Source: Corinectria fuckeliana (taxonomy: Eukaryota > Ascomycota > Sordariomycetes > Hypocreales > Nectriaceae). From it: a stretch of DNA of 64,000 nucleotides. Below are positions 22,082-32,837 of this stretch, one piece after another. Numbering within the stretch: the first letter of the stretch is position 1; every line of letters begins with the position of its first letter. The position numbers were made by a program, and so were the translations under genes. The DNA lies in the NCBI GenBank assembly GCA_019137255.1, contig WPDH01000143.1:62001-126000 (forward strand). Reading direction: 5' to 3'. Below the pieces are notes generated by a model. It saw only the letters and a program-made list of their open reading frames with translations, searched no databases and had not been told where the DNA came from.

Positions 22082-23623
22082 ATGGCAGTAATAACGAGCA
22101 TCATCCCCGGATCGTCACCCAGTCTGTGGCTGTGGCCAACGACCTGTGCCTCGCTAATGGCGGCTGTCTGGCTGGGCAAATGCCTCTATCGACTGTACTT
22201 GCACCCGCTGTCTGGGGTCCCCGGCCCTCGACTGGCTGCCTGCTCGTCGCTATGGCTCGCCTGGCATACCTTTGTCGGGGACGAGTGCAGCACCGTCTTC
22301 CGGTTGCATCAGCAGTACGGACCGGTGCTACGGGTCGGGCCAGCCGACATCGACATTGCCGACGGCGATGCCATCGCGTCCATTTACCTCGACGGCGGCG
22401 GCTTTCAGAAGGCGCCGTGCTACTCCAAGTTCGACATCGACGGCCATCCGACCATCTTCTCGACGCAGACGCTGGCAGCCCGCGCAACCCGCGCCAAGGC
22501 CGTCGTTCCCCTCTTCTCGACGGCCTCGATCCGCAACTCGCGGGTTGTGCTCACTCGCGTCGTCGACCAGTTCGTCGCCCGCCTGCAGCACGAAGCGCGC
22601 ACTCGCACCGGGAGCCTGGTCAACGTCCTGGACGTCTCCCGGTCCATGTCCATAGACGCCGTCACCGCGTATCTGTTCCAGGAGCAGTACGGAGCCATCT
22701 CCGAAGATGCGTCCCGCATGTCGGCGTCGCCGTTTGTCGATGCCTACGTCGGGGTGGGTGCCTTCTTCAACCTCCTCCCCGGCCGTCTCGGAGACGTGCT
22801 CATGTGGCTGGTTGATCTGGCGACGGCCGACGCCGAGACGACGCGTTCTATGGGCGTCATCGACCGGTACACCGGCGGCCTGGTGAAAACGGCCTCGGCA
22901 GGCACCGGGAGCTACGGGGGCCGTCTGCTGGAACGGTCAGTGCTCCAGGACCAGGTGCAGGCCGAGCTGAAAGACGTGTGCTTTGCGGGCACCGACTCGA
23001 CCAGCCTCAACATGGCGACCATCATATGGCTTCTGTGCAGGCATCCCGACGTGTAAGTCTACTCTTGAATGCCATGCGACCCGGCCCTGAGACTACGTAC
23101 TTACTTCTCTTGCTCTGGCAGATACCGCACGCTGCGAGAAGAGGTACTGGAGCGCACCGCCAACAGCAGCGATGCCAGTTCAGGCCCGTACCTCGGTGGT
23201 GTCGTCCGCGAGGGCCTGCGGCTCGCCATGGCCAACCCGATCCGCCTGCCGCGCCTCGTCCCCCAAGCCGGCTGGCGCTATCACGACTACTTCTTCCCTG
23301 CCGGCACGAGCGTCGGCGTGGCATCGTTCCAGCTGCACCAAGACGAGGACGTCTTCCATGACGCGCAGCGGTTCCTGCCGGAGCGGTGGCTCAAGCCTAC
23401 AGACCGGATGCTCGCCTGCTTCTTCGCCTTTGGCAAGGGCAGCCGCGCGTGTATCGCGCAGAATCTTGGCACCACCGAGCTGATGCTTGCCACGGCCAAG
23501 GTGGTCCAGGCGGACCTGCTCCGGGGCGCCACGGCAGTTGATGATCGTATCGAGATGCTCGAGTGGTTCAATGCGCGTGTCAAGGGGGAGCGGATCATGA
23601 TTCAGTTTGCTTCCGAACTTTAG
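22082..23623 (+). CDS. Cytochrome P450 monooxygenase
   Basis: Two exons (22082-23052 and 23122-23623, phase-2 intron with gtaagt donor) give 490 residues; starting from the in-frame ATG at 22001 would give 517. I prefer 22082 because it places a membrane anchor (WPTTCASLMAAVWLGKCLY) close to the N-terminus. The P450 signatures are the proline hinge VPGPRLA, I-helix FAGTDSTS, K-helix ExxR in REGLRL, PERW, and heme loop AFGKGSRACIA with the cysteine ligand; Ala stands where Gly is usual after the cysteine. The ending EWFNARVKGERIMIQF is common in fungal secondary-metabolism P450s. ER-bound oxygenase of unknown substrate. Codon use here is much more GC-rich than in its neighbours. It is convergent with the permease at 23883-25677. 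Confidence 0.9.
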
Positions 23624-23716
23624 ATTACGGACCAGTCCACAGTGTTCTAGTTATAGATGGACAAAACCAGGCTGTGATCAGACCTAGCGTCAACAGTACT
23701 ACTGTCACATTCAGTA

Positions 23717-23781
23717 TTTAGGCCAGCTTAGCACTTAGCATCAGTATAGTGCGCATTGCATTTTGCTATGACTGGGAAATG
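23717..23781. repeat. Dispersed repeat fragment, copy 1
   Basis: Sixty-five bases (TTTAGGCCAGCTTAGCACTT... to ...GACTGGGAAATG) matching 60511-60575 at 59 of 65 positions, same orientation. All six differences are transitions (C/T or G/A), as RIP would leave. Lies in the short gap between the convergent P450 and permease genes. Confidence 0.7.
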
Positions 23782-23882
23782 CATCAACTACTGCCGGAAT
23801 ATTACAATAGTGCATAAACTAGGTACAGCCTAATGCAAACCTATCTCATCAACAGCCAACTTGCAAAGGCACACTAACTAGC

Positions 23883-25677
23883 TTAACCCTTCTTCACCGC
23901 AGTCTCCTTACTCCCAGCGGCTACCATGTCCACATCGTCGTCAATGACGGGCGCCAAACCCTCCGTCTTGGTCAGAGTTCTCGGTACTGTAAAATGATCC
24001 TTGCCTGTTGTCAGCCACGTCAGAACACTAATGGCTCCTATGACGCCAATGGCCGCAGAGGTATAGTTCATCGAGTCCTTGGTCACCGGAGCGCTATAGG
24101 GAAAGTTGAAGGCGATGGCACCAAACAGCATAAAGGCCAGACCGATGGCGTTGAGGCACAGGGACACGGGGACCGACATTGCCCAGTGGCCTTCCAACGC
24201 AATCAAGTGGCCCGTGTAGTATGCGAGGAGACGTGACAAGAGGGGCATGGCGTAGGAGAGGTCTGGTGCAATCTGTCAGTCAGGGGCAAGGTTTCGTTCA
24301 GAGGCAGGCTCTTACAGAATCCTTCCGTGGCGATGGAGATGATGGTCTCGAATCCCGTCACGGTGCCGAAATAGATTGCATCGAGCGCCATCTGGACGCC
24401 CAAGGTGAGGCCGATGGCGTAGATGGGGATCGACGTCTTCTTATCCACCCGGGCGAAGACCCGCGAGAACGGCAAGCCTTGGTCACGGGCGAAGGCGTAG
24501 ACGGCGCGAGAGCCTTCTGCCAGCAGGCTGACGGATGCCACGATGGCGATGACGGTGATGAGACTCGCGAGACAGCACGCGCCGGCCTTGCTCCGAGTCG
24601 AGTCGTAGAAGATCTGGATCACGGGCACCCCAGTACTCGTGTTTGCGGTAGCCTCGATGTCACCGATGCAGAAGCAGAGGGCGAGGAGGAAGCCGAGCCC
24701 CGTGACGGCCCCCATGACCACCGACGAGATCATCACCGTGGGGGCTTCCCTGGAGGCGTTGTTCATCTCCTCGGTCATGTGAGCGGCCGCGTCGTAGCAG
24801 CACATGCCAAAGCACGACTGCAGGATGCCGATGACGGTGGCCATGCCGGAGCCCCAGCCGGTGAAGTTCTGGAAGTCCCGGAAGACAAAGGAGGCGGGCT
24901 GTTTGCTGTCGTTGGTGGCCAGGATGGTGACGGTGACGACGACAAAAGAGCAGATGTTCCACCACAAGACGGCGTGCGAGATGCGGTTGAGCAGATGCGG
25001 CCCGCCGAGGTTGACGGCCGCGGCCACGACGGCGATCAGCCAGGCCACCAACACGGTCTGCCACCGCTGGATGACATAGTCCGGGAACACCAGGTTTGCC
25101 TGGCCGAGGATGAAGTTGGCCGTGACGAAGTTGTTGGTGGCGCCCATGGCGATGATGCCGATCAGCATGAACCAGCCGGTGACGTACGAGAAGCCGCGCG
25201 CCATCCGCGGCGGCGCCAGCACGGCGACCCACGAGTACTGTCCGCCGGCGACGGGATACATGGAGCACATCTCGGCCATGGGCAGCACGACGCAGAGCGA
25301 CACCAAGCACACGGCGATCCAGCCGTACAGCATCACGGGCGGTCCGCCCGCGTTGACCCCGACGATGAAGACGCCGCTGAGCGCCGTCCAGCTGTGCGCG
25401 ACCGTGTCAGGATGCTGTGTCTTGTACAATAGCGGTAGGGCTCCACGAGTGTCCACCTACCAAGTGACGATGCTGAAACTGAAGCCAACCATCCCCAGCA
25501 GCCCGAAAGACCGCTTGAGTTCTATTGTTTCGGCGCGTTAGTTCGTCATCGGCAAAAGCTTTCAGGCTTGTCTCCTGCGGACCTACCCTGGCGGTAGCCC
25601 AGCCGTTCCAGACGCACGTCTTCCTGGATCGTGTCCGCAAAGGGAGGGAGGCTTGTTTGATCATGGTCGATTGTCAT
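23883..25677 (-). CDS. APC-superfamily permease (fungal amino acid/GABA/choline type)
   Basis: Four exons (25677-25587, 25521-25461, 25391-24316, 24262-23883) give 535 residues and about twelve membrane helices. The N-terminus MTIDHDQTSLPPFAD is cytosolic. Family blocks are GMVGFSFSIVTCWTALSG at helix 1, GGPPVMLYGW, CSMYPVAGGQYSWVAVLAPP at helix 3, TGWFMLIGIIAMGATNN, a MTEEMNNASREAPTVMI loop and DQGLPFSRVFARVDKKTSIP. These are the hallmarks of the fungal GabA/Uga4/Hnm1 group that imports GABA, other amino acids or choline with protons. Exact substrate cannot be read. It lies 309 bp downstream of a Zn2Cys6 factor on the same strand and converges on a P450. Confidence 0.88.
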
Positions 25678-25985
25678 GTTGATGCTGTGTGAGGGGCACA
25701 CCCGACGCAAGGCCAACGTATGGCTTCTTTCGATAACTAAGGCAGGCCGCGGGGAATGAACAGAAAAGGGGCGTGTGGAAGAGAGCAGTGGACGTACTAT
25801 AACGCAAGACGTTCGTCGATCAGCTGCCGAGTTCCTTATCAGCTCTAGCGAGATGGATAGACATCTGCGGTGGTTTGCCCTGTCGGACGGACCGCGAGCC
25901 TATCTATCTGTTGATAACGGCGACATAACCCTGCCAGGGTGCGATACGTGGGAATTGCATGTAATTAACCATCTGAAATCACATC

Positions 25986-28255
25986 TCACTTGGAGCTTTC
26001 TATATCATGATACTTTCTAACAATTGCACTAACCATTTTCCCAAGATTCTTTGCCGCTGGGAACTTTTCGCCCAGGGTATCAAATAACTCAATCACCAGC
26101 TCGAGGTCCTGCGTGGCCTTGGTATCCTTTAGTACTGTGAATAGATCGTCAGGCTGGGCTGTGATGGCATACACCAGCGACAGTGTTGCAGTGAAGGTGG
26201 CCAGAAGGTTCAGCCAATTGTATGCAAATATCTGCTGTCGATGCATGTTCGTCGCCTGACGGAGCGACATGGATGCTGCATCGGCGAGGATCTTGATCCG
26301 GCGCTGATCCAACGTCGGGAGAAGGGGCGTGGGCCGGTAGAGCATCGCTAGATGGGTGTAGTAGTTGAAGTCGTACCAGTTGCTCGTCAAGTGCGGCACA
26401 TGCGCGTCGAGATTTGGGAGAGGAAAGGGCATGTTGCGACGCCAATCTACCAGCTCCTGGTGGATCGAACTGATAATCTCCTCTCGTTCCTCCATGCTCA
26501 GATTCGCGACCCGTGGGTTCGAGTAGACTTGCCTAGCTATTTTGCTGGCAATTCTTCGGAGTGCCAAGATGTGGAGAGGAACTGCCATCAAGCCTGGATG
26601 GAGAGAGCCCCGGGGCTGTTGGCCATCGGCATTGGGGGTTTCCTCGTCCGTGTCTGTAAAGGGCTAGGACGCGGTTGTTAACATGAGAGAGTTGTGGTAG
26701 GACTCTGCTCCGAATCGAGGCCTTACCGAGACATCAATGTCGTCCTCGTGGAGGGCAAAAGGCCGGCCTAGTGCCGTTGATACCACGCTGGAGACGTTCA
26801 GTATATAAATTTGCACAGTTATAGCAGCACATGATGTGCTCCCGTTACATACCGATCCATCATGTAGACAGAAAAGAAGAGTCGTTTTCTCCTTTCTGCT
26901 ACATCGGTGGGCAGCCCTTCATACGTAGAAGATGTATGAAGACCCATACCCAGGGCGATCCGAGCGGCGATGCCGACTAAAACCCAGGTATCTGTATTTT
27001 CAATAACATGCCCGGTATACTAAGAGCGGCATTGGGGTGTCTCACTTGGGCCTAGTTGACTGAAGAATGAGTAGGAGACCTGCAGCGTAATGACCTCTAA
27101 TGAAACCTGGTGACGATGCTTTGTTAACGACCTCGAAACCTTGCCCGGCCTTGCTCAACGTACCATATCGCCGTATCCAAGAGACGCTTCGAAATACGTC
27201 ATGGCCTTGCTGTAGTATAGCATCGACTCGGACTCTTCGGCAAGCGAAACGGAACAATATGCAGTCGATCCGATGGCCAAGACCATCCAGATCCTGAACA
27301 GGGACAGTGACGACTGTGCCGACGAGTCTTGCGGGTCGTGGCAGACAAAATGGAGCATATGCATGAATTCTGCGCGCTCAACAATGGGATAGAGAGTGTG
27401 CGAGTGTGCGAAGTAGAAGCCCACCAGACGGTCGATCTTTGAGTGATCCGATGGCAGGTGAAGGCGCGCAAGCTCGTCATCTCCTCCTACGACGTTGGAC
27501 AGGGGGAATTCACCAAAAAGCGTCGCATCACATGAGATGGAGCTACCGAAATGAAGAAACAGGGGACCGTCCATGAGGCTCGAAAGCGAGGCAAGATCCA
27601 GTTGCTGCTGGGGCTCGGATTCACTCTCCTTGCTGAATACAAACTCGGCCTTGTCGGGACTCAGGCGCCGGAGGACTGTCTGCGTCAGCTTTGCGAACGA
27701 GAGGCCGGAAGTAGAGCCGAGATGTCGTTCAGCCGCTGCCTCCAGCGAGAGATTCTTCAGCTCCACGTCAAGAGAAGAAGCCATGGTCTCGGGCCGGGGC
27801 GGAGTGGCAGAGTCTCCAGCAGCAGGACTACCCAGCACGCCCCAGTCTATGTCTGTGGCAACGACTGAGGAATAGTCGACGGCGGCGGCTGGATCAAGCA
27901 ACATGACCTGGTCGTAGGGGCTGTCGTCTTCGCCCGTTGGGGGAGTAGGCGCTCTAGAGGGCTTGGAGGGCGTGGAGACGGCCTGTTCCAGATGCTTGAT
28001 CCTGGTCTCGAGGCGACGGACGTAACTACGCAAAACATCTCAGCCGCAGACACAGCTGGCTCGGCTGCCGTCTGGGAGCACCACTTACGCGACGGGATAG
28101 GACGCTGTCTGGCCCTCATCGTTCAAGAAGCTGCATGCCACGTGGGCGCGGCGGCAGTTGTCGCATTGGGGCAGGGCTCGGTCGCATCTCTTCTTCCTCT
28201 TGTGGCATCGCGAGCAAGACGCCCGGGCTTGGCCGTTGGTGGTGCGAGACGCCAT
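25986..28255 (-). CDS. Zn2Cys6 transcription factor
   Basis: Six exons (28255-28089, 28025-27164, 27106-27046, 26991-26853, 26787-26727, 26663-25986) give 655 residues. The N-terminus carries a canonical binuclear zinc cluster at residues 14-41 (C-x2-C-x6-C-x6-C-x2-C-x6-C; SCSRCHKRKKRCDRALPQCD), then a linker and a short coiled-coil dimerisation element (YVRRLETRIKHLEQAV). The middle has the fungal-specific regulator domain (DRLVGFYFAHSHTLYPIVER, ARIALGMGLHTSSTYEG, FFSVYMMDR). Start taken at MASRTTNGQ because upstream ATGs are out of frame with the cluster. It would act in the nucleus, binding CGG half-sites. Its position next to the permease and near P450, SDR and dioxygenase genes suggests it regulates them, which is inference. 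Confidence 0.9.
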
Positions 28256-29079
28256 TTGAAGCGGCGGCGGAGGCTGACGAAAGACGACCTGTTGGCTGGA
28301 CGGGTTGGACAAACGCAGGATTCACATTGACATTCGCATTCCCAAGAGGGCGCTTATCTGGAGATGTCATGTAACCCCGCGTCCCCCGCTTCGGTGATAG
28401 CCTTGACCCAGCGTGCGCTTCTGCATCGAGGAGGATATCTCTCCGTTAGGGGACATGCTCGTTAAGGCTGGAATATCTCAGTATTAAATACGCAAGTGCA
28501 AGAGATAGAGAAATTGTAATTTGTGTAGTTAGCTAGAGTATTGCCGTCCTCTTATATTCTTATATGCTTCAACTTTCAACAGCAAATCTAAAGGTGCAAC
28601 TGAGCTGCGCGGGTTGAGCATCTTACTATCATATTTAGGTCGCAGCAGACCCCCGAAGACCACCAGTCTCGTCCAACTAATTGTCGAATGTTTGTGTTGG
28701 GGTCAACAAGCGGATCAACCGACAATCAGTCAGCATGTTCTTGTCGGAGCCTCCGACGATGTTGATCTACAATAGTCTAATCGGGAGAAGCACCGTGCCG
28801 CACTAAAGATTGGATTCGGACCCCCGGGCCCCCATGCGACAAATCAATCGGTTAGATAAGTCATATTAGTGAGTCGTCAAGCCCTACAAAACACCCCGGT
28901 TTTGGTAACGCTAATCCACTATCGAGACTGTCCATCCTATCAACTGGCTGGTCACCTAAGATCTGGGCCTCCAAAACATAAATGTTCTAGTCAGCTTGTC
29001 AGTGGGCGGGCAGTGTGTCCATTACTGGGCCATGACTCGCAGCAAGTATAACTCAATTATGGAATCATCTAATGCCGAT
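28256..29079. other. Intergenic, no gene seen
   Basis: About 820 bp upstream of the Zn2Cys6 gene and downstream of the SDR gene. Holds the regulator's promoter. A chance 84-codon frame overlaps the zinc-cluster exon antisense. No repeats noticed. Confidence 0.4.
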
Positions 29080-30251
29080 TCACCGCTGTCCATTGGCTAC
29101 CAGTACCCTCCCGCCGTCAATGCACAGTGAAGTCCCATCTATGTATGCCTGTCAAGGAATGTTAGCAAACCCCCTTGCAAAGCTACAAGCCGCAAGGCCG
29201 AGAAGGACTAGAGAAAGATGATGCCGTACCCCCGCTCGACTGGCCAGGTAGAGAACTGCGCTTGCAATGTCTTCTTCATTCCCTGGTCTTTTGGCCGGAA
29301 CCTGGTCGAAGAGCGAGCTGAACATGTTCCCAGCTTCGCCCACTGGGTTCATCCTGCTCGGGACAACTGTACGTTATCAGCACTGCATACAACTTAGAAC
29401 GACGGCCACCTACATCCAGGATTGATCCCCGTGACTCGAACGTAGAATCGGCTGAATTTTGCTGCCAACAGGCGAACCAGATGATCTGTCGCAGCCTTGC
29501 TAGAAGCGTAGCTGGTCAGGTCGACATTCGTAGCATTGTGCATGCTGGCACAAGAACTAGTGATGATGACAACACCGCGGCCTTCCTCTCGGCCTTGGCG
29601 TCCGTGTCCAAGGTCGAGCTCAGAGGCTGCAGATAGGAGAGGGAGCAGAGCAACAGACAGAAAATAATGGGCCGTCGTGTTGACACAGAACGTGTCGGCC
29701 CAGTCCGAATGGCGCGAGGACCACATCGAGGACTGTAGCTCCAGAAGAGGCGCCGCGAGCACGTCGCAGGTTTGCGGCGGATCACGTCGTATGCCAGCAT
29801 TGGAGACCAGGATATCGAGATGCTTCTCTTGTTGGCCCATGTATGCGGCGAGTTGGGCAATGGTTTTTTTCGAGGAGACATCGCAAGGGACGCTGAGAGT
29901 GTAAGTACGATAGAAAGATACCTTTCAAGCTGGCCTCTGAACGCGAATTAATTACCCAATTGCACTCCCACCCTGTGGTTTGCCCAGTTCGTTGAGCTCG
30001 TCGACTCTTTCACTGATGTGCTCGTGCGGCAAGGAGATCAGGTACACTTTGGCGCCATTTGCCACTAGGCCCTATCATGGAGACTCTCAATTTCCCTTCA
30101 CGCATCCAACCTTGAAGCTGAGAATGCTTGCTGGAGGGGAAAAGCTGCATACCTTGCAAATCATGAAGCCCAGGCCGCTACAGCCCCCTGTGACGGCGGC
30201 TACGCGGTCGCGCACCCCAAATAACCGCGTGATGTCAAGCGAGGAAGACAT
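29080..30251 (-). CDS. Short-chain dehydrogenase/reductase
   Basis: Five exons (30251-30153, 30071-29956, 29892-29414, 29366-29230, 29148-29080) give 299 residues, the usual size for a classical SDR. The Rossmann motif is TGGCSGLGF (residues 21-29). The region VPCDVSSKKT is the adenine-ring Asp block, VSNAGIRRDPP the NAG motif, ITSSCAS the catalytic Ser strand and YASSKAA the catalytic Tyr-x3-Lys. The ending YIDGTSLCIDGGR is standard. It would oxidise or reduce an alcohol/ketone with NAD(P)(H) in the cytosol; substrate unknown. It lies 249 bp downstream of a CYP504-like P450 on the same strand, so the two may act in one pathway. The final 22 residues are on a separate small exon. Confidence 0.88.
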
Positions 30252-30500
30252 TATTGTTGATGATATCAATTGAAGCCTTTCTGTCAATACTAGACTGTGC
30301 ATATCACTGTTCCTTATGTTTCTTTGAGCCACGCCTTCTCCTGGACACCGTGGTGGGGCTCAAGGTCGGAGGAGCCGACCAGAAACAAGCATGGATTAGT
30401 CTAGTCAAGACAGATAAGGACATGCAATGAGACGTGTCCCCGGTCTGAGTTACTCATCGGCCCATATTTTCTACTGCAGATAACCTCGGCCTCCGGGCTT

Positions 30501-32283
30501 TCACTCTCTATAATAGTCCTTGGTTCGCTCTTCAGCAGCGCTCATGCATCCGCTAGTGACGGCCGAGTCTCTTGGGATGAGCTTGACCTTGAAGTCCCTT
30601 GGGATAGCCACCAAGGCTGTCTTGACCTGGTTGTACTCGACGTAGTCGGTATTTGGCGGCTCGGTCTCACTTGCAACAATCTTATACGAGGTCAAAATCC
30701 GAACAAGAGCGGCGTACAGGAGCCGCGAGGCAATGAACTGGCCCGAGCAGGCACGGGATCCAGCGCCGAAGCTGAGATGAGGAAGCCCCGTAGTCTCGGC
30801 TGCCGTGGGAGGGTCGAGTGACTTCAGCCATCTCTCAGGGTTGAAATCCCCAGCGTCACTGCCGAAGTGGTCGACATCTGAGAAGAAAGATTAGTTCTCG
30901 CTCGCAGGGTTCGTGTAACGTGAACTTGCCATGGTTTCCCGCTTGTGCGTTGATGAGGATCATTGTCTTGGGCGGAATCACAGCGCCATTCCAATTGACC
31001 GGCGTCACCGTCTTCCGGGGGAGACTCATGGAACTGACAGTGTAGTAGCGTCCCGCCTCGGCGACGATTGCGTTGACATAGGGGACTTTCTCTTCCATGT
31101 AGCAGCCCGTCCAGGCGTCCTGAGCAACCGAATAATGCCGCTTAATGTCTTCGTATGCGCGGTCCTGCCAGACCTGTCCCTCCTTGGTGGACAGGGACCC
31201 GATTGCCGACGTCAAAGTACCCGGGATGGTCTCGAATCCGCCGGAGACCAAGGATAGGCAGATTGAAGAAACCTCGACCCCCGTGAGCTTAGTTTCGGCG
31301 TCCTTGAGGATGGCTGCTGAAATGCAAGGCTTGTCGGTCCCTCGCTTGATCATGTCTCGCACCGTGTCCAAAAGCTGGTTCAAGTACGCGTCACGTCGCT
31401 GGCGCAGTTCCTTGGAGCGGCGGGTCTTCTCGTTGTTGGGGGCGTAGCGTAGGATTGGGATATAATCCTGGAGGTTCTCGGATGCGCTGCGTAACAGCGA
31501 GATGGCGGAGCCGACGTGGAGGATCTCGCGCAGCAGTTCGTCGTAGACTGCGTCCATCCGGATGCCATAACAGAGGGTCAGGGTGGTATTGAGAGCATAT
31601 CTCTGGATGTACGGGCGCATATCAACCTCAACCTCGCCATTGCGGCTGTCCTTGTGCACGTCGCGGACGATGCAGTAGCTCTCCAGGTCGAACATGGGGT
31701 GGTAGCTCCTCAGCGCGGGCTTGCTGAGCGCCGTCCCAGCGGCCTTTCGCTTCCTCTTGCAAGAATCGTCCCAAGGGGAAGAGCCGATTGTGAATCCTTG
31801 GGTGCTGCTAATGACCCCGTGGAATGTGTAGAGCATCGGGCGGTCGATGACGGCGTTCTGGTTGCCGAGGAGCATCTTCTTGCAGTCGTCGAACGAGTTG
31901 ACAACGACGGCTCGCGTGTTGCCGAGCTTGACCTGGAAAACGGACTGGCCGTATTGGCGCCACCATTTCTCGCAAACACTGGCGTGATCTTCGCCCAGCT
32001 GGAGGAGGTGGCCGAAAACAGGCACTGCACCGGGAATCTCTGGTAGTCCTTTGATATGAGGAATGTCTGTCTTGAAAGCAATCTGTACGTGTGCCGCAAG
32101 TCAGTCTAGCCGCAATCCCACACGACACTCGTACTGGCTCGAGATGCGTTGATAGCTCACAGTGTATATGACATAAGTGATTAAGACGACCAGAAACGTT
32201 GTGATCACAGGAACCAGCCTTTCAAGGTCCTGGAGCTCGGCTGGTGGTCCAAGGGGAAAGATTGTGCTGTATTTTATCGTCAT
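30501..32283 (-). CDS. Cytochrome P450, CYP504 (phenylacetate hydroxylase)-like
   Basis: Three exons (32283-32161, 32082-30930, 30877-30501) give 550 residues. A membrane anchor (VPVITTFLVVLITYVIYT) is followed by PHIKGLPEIPGAVPVFGHLL, which with WWRQYGQSVFQVKLGNTRAV is characteristic of the CYP504 family of phenylacetate and hydroxyphenylacetate hydroxylases. I-helix VSGGFETIPG, ExxR in AEAGRYY, FNPERW and heme loop SFGAGSRACSG are intact. The second intron begins GCAAGT rather than GT; splicing there restores NHDVDHFG, the expected family sequence. Aromatic ring hydroxylation is the likely chemistry; the exact substrate is not readable. Upstream in-frame ATG at 32364 is possible. Neighbouring SDR on the same strand. 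Confidence 0.87.
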
Positions 32284-32837
32284 GTCGATCTTTGTCGTTT
32301 GCTTTAGGCAAACAAGTCTGTGGATAAGGTTATGTATAATGTTTAAAAGAATGAAGTGACTCATATTAATTGTGCTACGATTTAGTTACACTTATAGATA
32401 ACTGAGAGTGGTGATCGTAGCGGCACGAGCAGATAGATTAGCTTGACTATGTGTCGGACTGTCCGACGATGGGGAACCGGGGTAGCTTTATTCTGTAAGC
32501 ACTAACACAGCCATGAGCGACCAATAAAACCGAAATGCTTGTTTTCTTATTTTATTCTTCTTTCTTTTATAAATACTTATAATAGTAATAAAGTGGATGT
32601 GGTGATGGGCACGCTGCCAGTAGACTTTCCTTATCTTCGTATAAGTGCAAGTAGTGCGTTTCACGGACTGAAGGGTTGAGCAGAGCGGTTGCATTCAATG
32701 TGATACGCCAAGATGCACTGACTTCCTGTATATTTACTATTCAGAATGACCATGATATAGTATAATAGACACATGTTAATAGTGAGGTCGCACGAGGTAG
32801 GAATGCGCCCGATACAGGTAGCGCCCAGCACCGCGTA
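32284..32837. other. Intergenic, no gene seen
   Basis: About 550 bp, A/T-rich around 32510-32600, between the CYP504-like P450 start and the 3' end of the pectinase gene. Nothing recognisable. Confidence 0.4.

Noticed and set aside
22126..22815. Other long frames across the P450 (both strands)
   Set aside because: Arg/Pro-rich shadows caused by the high GC of this gene; the P450 motifs are all in one frame.
24179..25432. 417-codon plus-strand frame
   Set aside because: Exact antisense of the APC permease; its Gly/Asp/His-rich composition is a shadow of hydrophobic codons.
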